NCBI GenBank assembly: GCA_902795905.1
Contig: CADBMY010000329.1
Location: 1-13,089 of the forward strand
Origin: an uncultured Erysipelotrichaceae bacterium
GTDB lineage: Bacteria > Bacillota_I > Bacilli_A > Erysipelotrichales > Erysipelotrichaceae
Direction of reading: 5' to 3'
Length of the DNA stretch: 13,089 nucleotides
The notes under the pieces are model-generated. The model was not told where the DNA came from. It searched no databases and saw only the letters and a list, made by a program, of their open reading frames with translations. The position numbers and the translations under genes were made by a program. Positions 1-4,199 of the stretch are shown piece after piece. Each line of letters starts with the position of its first letter. Position 1 is the stretch's first letter.

Positions 1-1
1 A

Positions 2-523
2 CAGCTGGAGAAGATCATTGAAGCAGGAAGATACGCACCAAGCGGAGGCAACAGCCAGTCCACGCACTTCTTTGTGATAAGAGATCAGAAACTTCTGCAC
101 GAACTGGCAGAGACAGCCCAGGCATCGTTTGCGGCCATGGAAGTTGAAGAGGGCATGTACAGATCACTTGCGGCTTCGATCAACCGCTCCAAAGCCGGGG
201 GATACTGTTTCTACCATGGCGCTCCTGTATTGATCGTCCTGGCCAACCAGAAGGACTACGGGAATAATATCGCTGACTGTGCCTGTGCACTGGAGAACAT
301 GATGATCATGGCAAATGATCTGGATCTGGGCACATGCTGGATCAACCAGCTGAAGTGGCTGAATGAAGACCCGAAGATCCTGGAGATCTTCAGAAGATAC
401 GGTCTGGAGGAAAACGAGAGGATCTTGGGTGCTCTGGCAGTAGGACATCCGACCGCGGAAAATGGACAGCCGAACCGGGAAGCACTGCCGAGGAAGGGCA
501 ATCCGGTTACATATATCGGCTGA
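2..523 (+). CDS. Nitroreductase family protein, 5' partial
   Basis: This is the C-terminal 173 residues of a nitroreductase-family flavoenzyme. Such enzymes bind FMN and use NAD(P)H to reduce nitro groups, quinones or other electrophiles in the cytoplasm. The reading frame is open from base 2, so the start lies upstream of the window; the internal GTG at 74 is not the real start. The fragment opens with the family's FMN-phosphate motif (RYAPSGGNSQ, fragment residues 10-19). It later has the conserved helix ALENMMIMANDLDLGTCWIN, near residues 95-114 of the fragment, and the late 'LGALAVGHP' strand. The family is usually 170-190 residues, so only some 10-20 residues are missing. TGA at 521-523 is followed at once by a strong terminator, so it ends its transcript. 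The family assignment is firm; the physiological substrate cannot be told. Confidence 0.9.
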   Translation, partial: QLEKIIEAGRYAPSGGNSQSTHFFVIRDQKLLHELAETAQASFAAMEVEEGMYRSLAASINRSKAGGYCFYHGAPVLIVLANQKDYGNNIADCACALENMMIMANDLDLGTCWINQLKWLNEDPKILEIFRRYGLEENERILGALAVGHPTAENGQPNREALPRKGNPVTYIG

Positions 524-531
524 GAGAACAG

Positions 532-569
532 CTGCTTACCGTGATCATACACGGAAGCAGTTTTCTTTT
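532..569 (+). terminator. Intrinsic terminator of nitroreductase gene
   Basis: CTGCTT-A-CCGTG (532-543) pairs with CACGGAAGCAG (550-560), with a single bulged A and a 6-nt loop. It is followed by TTTTCTTTT (561-569). It starts 8 nt after the nitroreductase stop codon. Confidence 0.85.
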
Positions 570-608
570 GACTGACAGTTAGATTATACTAACGTATGTG
601 AGGCATCC

Positions 609-1064
609 ATGTTCAGAACGATTGTAAGCAAAACATCTGTCTTTCCCGCGGACAGACATACTGTATTCATGTATCTGCAGAAACTGTCTACGCTGCAGTA
701 TATCGCATCCCCGTATGCGTCTTTTGAACCTGCGGAAGGTGATCATGATACGGTATGGAAAGCAGGCGAAACCTCGGCATACCGCTTCCGGCTGTTCGGC
801 CGGGTACCGTTTGGCACACATGTGATCACGGTCATCCGCTTTGATGAAGAAAAGGGAATATATACCCGTGAAAGAAACGAACATGTACCGGTATGGAACC
901 ATGAGATCATCCTGGAGGGTCTTACAGACAGCAGCTGCAGATATACCGACCGTGTGGAGATCAGTGCCGGCTGGAAGACACCGTTCATCCGGCTGTGGGC
1001 GAATGCTTTCTATGCACACAGACAGCGAAAGTGGGTAAAACTTCTTGAAAGACACCTGCGGTAA
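609..1064 (+). CDS. SRPBCC-fold (polyketide cyclase-like) hypothetical protein
   Basis: This is a 151-residue soluble protein with no signal peptide or membrane segment. The pattern matches the SRPBCC/START-like helix-grip fold: an N-terminal strand, then alternating strands and a final long helix. Recognisable stretches are 'FRLFGRVPFGTHVITVIRFDEE' (about residues 60-81), 'ERNEHVPVWNHEIILEG' (about 89-105), 'YTDRVEISAGW' (about 113-123) and a basic helix 'HRQRKWVKLLERHLR' at the C-terminus. Members of this fold bind hydrophobic ligands, but this small subfamily has no known function. GTGAGG (598-603) lies 5 nt before the ATG and supports the start. The gene stands alone: terminators precede it (532-569) and follow it (1092-1125), and it faces the DUF4037 gene. 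The fold assignment is by pattern recognition only. Confidence 0.75.
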   Translation: MFRTIVSKTSVFPADRHTVFMYLQKLSTLQYIASPYASFEPAEGDHDTVWKAGETSAYRFRLFGRVPFGTHVITVIRFDEEKGIYTRERNEHVPVWNHEIILEGLTDSSCRYTDRVEISAGWKTPFIRLWANAFYAHRQRKWVKLLERHLR

Positions 1065-1091
1065 CGGCAGAGAAGATGGATATATAAATAA

Positions 1092-1125
1092 AATCATGAC
1101 GATTAACGGTCATGATTATTCTTTT
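1092..1125. terminator. Bidirectional intrinsic terminator
   Basis: AATCATGAC (1092-1100) and GTCATGATT (1109-1117) form a perfect 9-bp stem with an 8-nt loop. On the plus strand it is followed by ATTCTTTT. On the minus strand it is followed by T-rich sequence (complement of 1081-1091). It sits between the convergent stops at 1064 and 1131 and can end both transcripts. Confidence 0.8.
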
Positions 1126-1130
1126 CTGAT

Positions 1131-2069
1131 CTATTTTGGCAGTACATCATTGACATGCATTTCGAGATACCTGCCGTATCTCCGGATCAGTCCTTTTTCA
1201 TGAAGCATTTCCTCGAGCAGGGAAGCTATCTCCTCCGACAGTGACACGATGTGGTCCTTGTAGTTCTGCCGTCTTGGATTGTAGCGGGTGCCGTTCCATG
1301 CTTGCTGGTTCAGCTTTTCTTCCGCAAGTTCCCGGATCTTTGCGCTGAAGATACCTTCACTGTCGAGTTCAGTAAGGGCACGGTATGTCCATTTGTAATA
1401 GGGAGGGTATTCCCGCTTTATGAGGAAGAACAGTTCCATGGCTGAGGCAAGTCCTTTTGCCCGGCACATCTCAGCTGCGACGATATCACTCCTGCTCATA
1501 CAGCGGGCATAGTTGACCTGAAGGGAAGAAGCGTAGGCGTGCAGCTGTTCGGCAATGCGCGTACGCCAGATTTTATCGGGATAATAACCAAGCAGCAGAT
1601 TGCGGAAGGCTGTGAACTGACCGAGATCATCACGGAAGATCGTTCCGTTGACTGCTGTCTTCAGGCAGGAGTGATCCAGATTCCGCCAGTTCTCTTCGCT
1701 CATCGTGCAGTGCTCTGTATCACAGTTGATATGCAGGATATCAGAGTAGAAACTGTGGATCGTCATCACACCTCTTCTCTCCCGCATGCGTTCGGTATAG
1801 TATGTACGCTCCGCAGAATCAACCAGCTCGTTGTAGGCGATCGACAGCTGATGGCCGAAACGGTACATGTCTTCATCTGTTATCCAGAGGCAGACACCGG
1901 TGCCGAAGTCATGGTCTCTGGAGATCTCATCATCATAGCCAAAGCAGTCTGAGCCTTCTCCGGCAATACCGACCGCGATCCTGTCTTCATATTCTCCGAA
2001 CCTGGAATGGATCAGTTCAACAACATACTGATCATAAAATCGTCTGTTCCTTGCCATGACATCACTCAT
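1131..2069 (-). CDS. DUF4037 domain protein, nucleotidyltransferase-like
   Basis: This is a 312-residue cytoplasmic protein. Residues 37-55 carry GEGSDCFGYDDEISRDHDF, a nucleotidyltransferase-type signature: a GS pair followed by acidic residues D52 and D54 that would bind metal. The same block is the hallmark of DUF4037 proteins. The C-terminal part holds the DUF4037 region, including 'REYPPYYKW' near residue 220. The family's substrate is unknown, so nucleotidyl transfer is inferred from the fold motif only. The start is well set: AGGAGG (complement of 2079-2084) lies 9 nt upstream of the ATG, and a TATAAT hexamer (2105-2110, minus) lies about 36 nt upstream. It is monocistronic, with its stop at 1131 followed by the shared terminator. 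The length and motifs look intact. Confidence 0.85.
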   Translation of the reverse strand: MSDVMARNRRFYDQYVVELIHSRFGEYEDRIAVGIAGEGSDCFGYDDEISRDHDFGTGVCLWITDEDMYRFGHQLSIAYNELVDSAERTYYTERMRERRGVMTIHSFYSDILHINCDTEHCTMSEENWRNLDHSCLKTAVNGTIFRDDLGQFTAFRNLLLGYYPDKIWRTRIAEQLHAYASSLQVNYARCMSRSDIVAAEMCRAKGLASAMELFFLIKREYPPYYKWTYRALTELDSEGIFSAKIRELAEEKLNQQAWNGTRYNPRRQNYKDHIVSLSEEIASLLEEMLHEKGLIRRYGRYLEMHVNDVLPK

Positions 2070-2104
2070 GAGGCTTTACCTCCTCTGAATACTTCTCTAC
2101 GACC

Positions 2105-2110
2105 ATTATA
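2105..2110 (-). promoter_or_regulatory. -10 box of the DUF4037 gene
   Basis: A perfect TATAAT reads on the minus strand, giving an expected 5' leader of roughly 25-30 nt before the start at 2069. No good -35 hexamer is seen 16-18 nt further upstream, so the promoter is only half supported. Confidence 0.5.
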
Positions 2111-2167
2111 ACGGAAAGAAGAGAAACAGGTATCTGCGCTGTATCACAGAATTCTTTTGAATAGTAC

Positions 2168-2197
2168 TGGACAGGAAAAAACAGAGAATGCTATAAT
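2168..2197 (+). promoter_or_regulatory. Promoter of tRNA-Trp
   Basis: TGGACA (2168-2173, five of six to TTGACA) and TATAAT (2192-2197) are separated by 18 nt. The transcript would start about 2204, some 20 nt before the tRNA. Confidence 0.75.
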
Positions 2198-2223
2198 CAA
2201 TAAGCAGTTTGGAGATAACTCAC

Positions 2224-2297
2224 AGGGGTGTCGTACAATGGTAGTACATCGGTCTCCAAAACCGCTGATGGGAGTTCGATTCTCTCCACCCCTGCCA
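2224..2297 (+). tRNA. tRNA-Trp (anticodon CCA), 3' CCA encoded
   Basis: The cloverleaf can be drawn by hand. The acceptor stem AGGGGTG (2224-2230) pairs with CACCCCT (2287-2293), followed by discriminator G2294 and an encoded CCA (2295-2297). The anticodon loop reads CTCCAAA, giving CCA, which decodes UGG as tryptophan. The T-arm is GGGAG (2270-2274), loop TTCGATT, CTCTC (2282-2286). The outermost anticodon-stem pair (T/C) is mismatched; the other four pair. It has its own promoter (2168-2197) and terminator (2310-2333), so it is transcribed as a single tRNA. Confidence 0.95.
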
Positions 2298-2309
2298 TGG
2301 ACTACAAGA

Positions 2310-2333
2310 GACGGAAGAAATTCCGTCTTTTTT
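2310..2333 (+). terminator. Intrinsic terminator after tRNA-Trp
   Basis: GACGGAA (2310-2316) and TTCCGTC (2321-2327) form a perfect 7-bp stem around a GAAA tetraloop. It is followed by six T (2328-2333). Confidence 0.9.
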
Positions 2334-2664
2334 CGTATATATAAGCATCTGTCAGTTCCCGGAAAGAATAGATCAGACTTTAACGGATAGTACTCGTGAT
2401 AAAAAAGATATGGCTTCTGGTTATCTTGGGTAAACAAAAATTGTAGTTGAACAATGTGTGTGAATATACAAATTGGTCTTGCCTAAGAGAACGATGAGCG
2501 AAATGCTCTTTTTTCCCCCGGATTATGAATGCTATGGAGAAGTGAAAATTCCCAAATATAGGACAGAATGCATTCCATGACTGCACCAGTATACATATAC
2601 CATGTATATACTATGTGAATATTGTATATAAGAATGGCCGTATAGTACCCCTTTATAAAAAGAA
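2334..2664. other. AT-rich intergenic stretch without a convincing gene
   Basis: No open frame here looks like a protein. It holds an orphan terminator-like hairpin (2496-2514) and an imperfect inverted repeat, GTATACAT (2589-2596) against ATGTATATAC (2602-2611). The base composition is clearly more AT-rich than the genes to the left of the tRNA. It probably marks the start of a region of inserted or decayed DNA that reaches to about 4131. Confidence 0.5.
2496..2514 (+). terminator. Weak terminator-like hairpin without an upstream gene
   Basis: GAGC (2496-2499) pairs with GCTC (2505-2508) around a 5-nt loop, followed by six T (2509-2514). The stem is short and no gene precedes it, so it may be a relic of a lost gene. 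Confidence 0.4.
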
Positions 2665-2670
2665 ATGTTT

Positions 2671-2693
2671 TATAATAACTTCTGCAGAAAGGA
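2671..2693 (+). promoter_or_regulatory. Candidate -10 box and ribosome binding site of the lipoprotein gene
   Basis: TATAAT (2671-2676) is followed by a 10-bp palindrome TTCTGCAGAA (2680-2689) and AGAAAGGA (2686-2693). No good -35 is seen. The AAGGA-like site is 19 nt from the preferred ATG at 2713, which is too far for normal initiation, and the nearer ATG at 2694 hits a stop after two codons. The start of this gene is therefore uncertain. Confidence 0.4.
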
Positions 2694-2712
2694 ATGTTTT
2701 AGTACTACAAGT

Positions 2713-3474
2713 ATGAAAGAAAGTATAAAAAAGGTGTTATTACTGTGTATGATCCTGTCATTGACTGCATGCGGATCATCAAATACAGGAACAGCAGTTC
2801 CCAACGAATCAAACGAAGAACAAGCGGAATCATCACCGGAACCGGTACAGGAAGAAACCGTCAAAACTGTTTCCTGGGAGGCAGGTGAAACATATGATTC
2901 CTTGCTTAAAAATGATTATATGCCTGCAGCAATTCGTATATGGTTCACGATTACAAACACAGGCACAACAAACATTAAGCTGAATAGAGGGAAAGTTACA
3001 TTTGATGATTCTATAAATGACTATTTAGAAGTTCCGGATGAAACTGATCTTACCGGCAAGCCGTCAATTCTTATGCCCGGAGAAACCGGATTATATTCTG
3101 GATCATATCGGTGTTCCTTTGACACTCCTGAGGAGTATTCATTTACAGTTGATACAGATATTCAGGAAACTGATGAAGAGGCGCAGCGTTTTACTGTATC
3201 TGATCTGAATATTTCCGATTACGAGGGATATGATGGCGTTATTGAAGCAGCTGGAACAATAAGTGAAATTCCGTCTGATTCTCACGGGTTTATTAATGTT
3301 GAGATATTGCTTTATAATTCAAACAATCAGCTCATTGGTAATATAAGCAAAATCATTACAGAAGGTTTTGAAAGTGGGGAAGTTGAATTCAGTGCAACAA
3401 CCGGACTTCATTTACATGTGACTTCACAAGAAGTAGATCATTATATTGCATACGCATATGCGGAAGAGCAGTGA
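2713..3474 (+). CDS. Lipoprotein with a C-terminal FxLYD-like domain
   Basis: From ATG 2713 this is a 253-residue secreted lipoprotein. Basic residues are followed by a hydrophobic core (about residues 7-19) and a lipobox, LTAC, with Cys20 as the lipidation site. A Ser/Glu/Pro-rich linker (to about residue 50) precedes a beta-rich region around 'RIWFTITNTGTTNIKL'. A final segment (from about residue 164) resembles FxLYD domains: 'GFINVEILLYNSNNQLIGNI', then 'GFESGEVEFSATT'. An upstream in-frame ATG at 2665 would add 16 residues before the signal peptide and is less likely. Codons are AT-rich (ATA, AAT, ATT), unlike the neighbours, which suggests acquisition from another source. It is a single gene, and its function is unknown beyond being a surface-anchored protein. 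Confidence 0.8.
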   Translation: MKESIKKVLLLCMILSLTACGSSNTGTAVPNESNEEQAESSPEPVQEETVKTVSWEAGETYDSLLKNDYMPAAIRIWFTITNTGTTNIKLNRGKVTFDDSINDYLEVPDETDLTGKPSILMPGETGLYSGSYRCSFDTPEEYSFTVDTDIQETDEEAQRFTVSDLNISDYEGYDGVIEAAGTISEIPSDSHGFINVEILLYNSNNQLIGNISKIITEGFESGEVEFSATTGLHLHVTSQEVDHYIAYAYAEEQ

Positions 3475-3488
3475 TTGAATATAGCATA

Positions 3489-3500
3489 AGGTTTTAACCT
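3489..3500. repeat. Short palindrome downstream of lipoprotein gene
   Basis: AGGTT and AACCT form a 5-bp inverted repeat with a 2-nt centre (3489-3500), 15 nt after the lipoprotein stop. It is too short to judge as a site on its own. Confidence 0.3.
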
Positions 3501-3512
3501 AAGTATTAACAG

Positions 3513-3536
3513 AAGCGACAGAAATGCCGCTTTTCT
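3513..3536 (+). terminator. Probable terminator of lipoprotein gene
   Basis: AAGCG (3513-3517) pairs with CGCTT (3528-3532) around a 10-nt loop. It is followed by TTCTATTT. The stem is short but the position, about 40 nt after the stop, is right. Confidence 0.5.
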
Positions 3537-3539
3537 ATT

Positions 3540-3680
3540 TCAGCGAAGTGAATACCCAGTCTTCAATGTTTCCAGAAGATGATCGGTTGTGTCAGGACTC
3601 AGAAGTACATGATCTATGTAGTTCGTTACATCGGTGAAATCCTGATCTGCTGTTTCCGCATAACGGACTGCATAGGTCAT
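3540..3680 (-). pseudogene. RelE/ParE-family toxin remnant, internally deleted
   Basis: The minus strand encodes 46 residues starting MTYAVRYAETADQDFTDVT, then NYIDHVLLSPDT. This is the start of a RelE/ParE-superfamily toxin, a ribonuclease or gyrase-poison fold of about 95-105 residues. After residue 36 the frame jumps to a short tail, TLKTGYSLR, and stops. The middle and catalytic C-terminal half are absent. The tail resembles the extreme end of ParE-type toxins ('..LKQGYSL'), so an internal deletion is more likely than a simple nonsense mutation; this is inferred from memory of the family. The ATG overlaps the antitoxin stop (ATGA, 3677-3680), as in intact modules, and a purine-rich site (AGAGGAGAACC) lies upstream. 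It should be inactive. Confidence 0.7.
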
Positions 3681-3859
3681 TTGGTTCTCCTCTGTTTCAG
3701 GCTATGCATGATCCGGTCCACAGGAATTGTTCTGCTGGCAGAAATATCATCCAGACCTGTCTGCAGGAGTCCGTACAGTTTCACTCTTCCTACGAGCTGC
3801 TCATACGCTTCAATACTGAGGACAGCGAGATCACCTTTACCGTTTTTTGTGATGATGAA
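3677..3859 (-). pseudogene. Phd/YefM-family antitoxin remnant, N-terminus lost
   Basis: Sixty residues can be read on the minus strand: FIITKNGKGDLAVLSIEAYE, then QLVGRVKLYGLLQTGLDD and a C-terminal tail ending RRTK. 'FIITKNGKGDLAVLSIEAYE' is the conserved core of Phd/YefM antitoxins, which bind DNA by the N-terminus and neutralise the toxin by the C-terminus. An in-frame TAA at 3860-3862 precedes it, and no plausible start or N-terminal DNA-binding region (about 20-25 residues) is present. One extra A near 3860 would explain the stop, since removing it gives V-FIITKNG. Further upstream the similarity ends where the surface-protein fragment begins (3885). The module was therefore broken by both a frameshift and a rearrangement. 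Confidence 0.75.
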
Positions 3860-3884
3860 TTACCATATTAAGCGCAACACATAG

Positions 3885-4061
3885 CCTGAGAGTAACAAAA
3901 CATCCACAGGTTCAAATGATAGAACAGCCACTGTTACCTTCCAGGGTATTGGTAACTACGGCGGCACAAAGACTGTCAAATTCAAGATCGTCCAGAGAAG
4001 TATCAGTGATAACTGGAGAGGGGCAGCTCAGTACTTCAGCCACTTGTTTGGTAAAAACTGA
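3885..4061 (+). pseudogene. Fragment of a repetitive cell-surface protein
   Basis: An open frame of 58 codons with no start codon reads 'STGSNDRTATVTFQGIGNYG', then 'GTKTVKFKIVQRSI' and a stop at 4059-4061. The pattern TVTFxGxGNYxGTxxxxFKI is typical of Ig-like or MBG-type repeats in large Gram-positive surface adhesins. Such repeats are usually 70-90 residues and occur in tandem. Here only the end of one is left, followed by about 20 residues of unrelated-looking sequence. It is a relic joined to the truncated antitoxin at about 3862-3884. The repeat identity is by eye and moderately sure; that it is non-functional is well supported by the lack of a start. Confidence 0.55.
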
Positions 4062-4131
4062 TATACTGAACAATCTAAAGCAGTAAGCCAAAACCGGATT
4101 ATTGTTCCGACAGAGGATCAACAGCTTAAAT

Positions 4132-4169
4132 GAGTCCTGATACAGATTGCCTGTAAAGGACTCTTTTTT
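4132..4169 (+). terminator. Strong intrinsic terminator upstream of the OYE-type gene
   Basis: GAGTCCT (4132-4138) pairs with AGGACTC (4157-4163). An inner helix, TACAG (4141-4145) with CTGTA (4151-4155), closes a 5-nt loop. Six T follow (4164-4169). No intact gene precedes it, so it is either the terminator of the lost surface-protein gene or a leader attenuator of the gene at 4200. Confidence 0.8.
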
Positions 4170-4176
4170 GTACAAT
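4147..4176 (+). promoter_or_regulatory. Candidate promoter embedded in the terminator
   Basis: TTGCCT (4147-4152) and TACAAT (4171-4176) are spaced by 18 nt, 24 nt before the start codon at 4200. The -35 lies inside the terminator hairpin. The spacing is good but the -35 is weak. Confidence 0.45.
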
Positions 4177-4199
4177 AACTTCAGAAGGGACAGATAATC

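Noticed and set aside
568..595. TTGACT (568-573) with TATACT (585-590) as a promoter for the SRPBCC gene
   Set aside because: The spacing is only 11 nt, and the -35 overlaps the preceding terminator's T-run. The real promoter is not resolved.
2334..2434. Short open frame ending MASGYLG after the tRNA terminator
   Set aside because: It has no start signal, no ribosome binding site and no recognisable motif; it is consistent with chance.
3579..3884. Plus-strand open frame of 101 codons
   Set aside because: It lies antisense to the toxin-antitoxin remnants, whose conserved motifs on the minus strand explain the openness.
2224..4131. tRNA-Trp as an attachment site of an integrated element
   Set aside because: I looked for a repeated copy of the tRNA 3' end in the following 2 kb and found none, and there is no integrase gene in the window.
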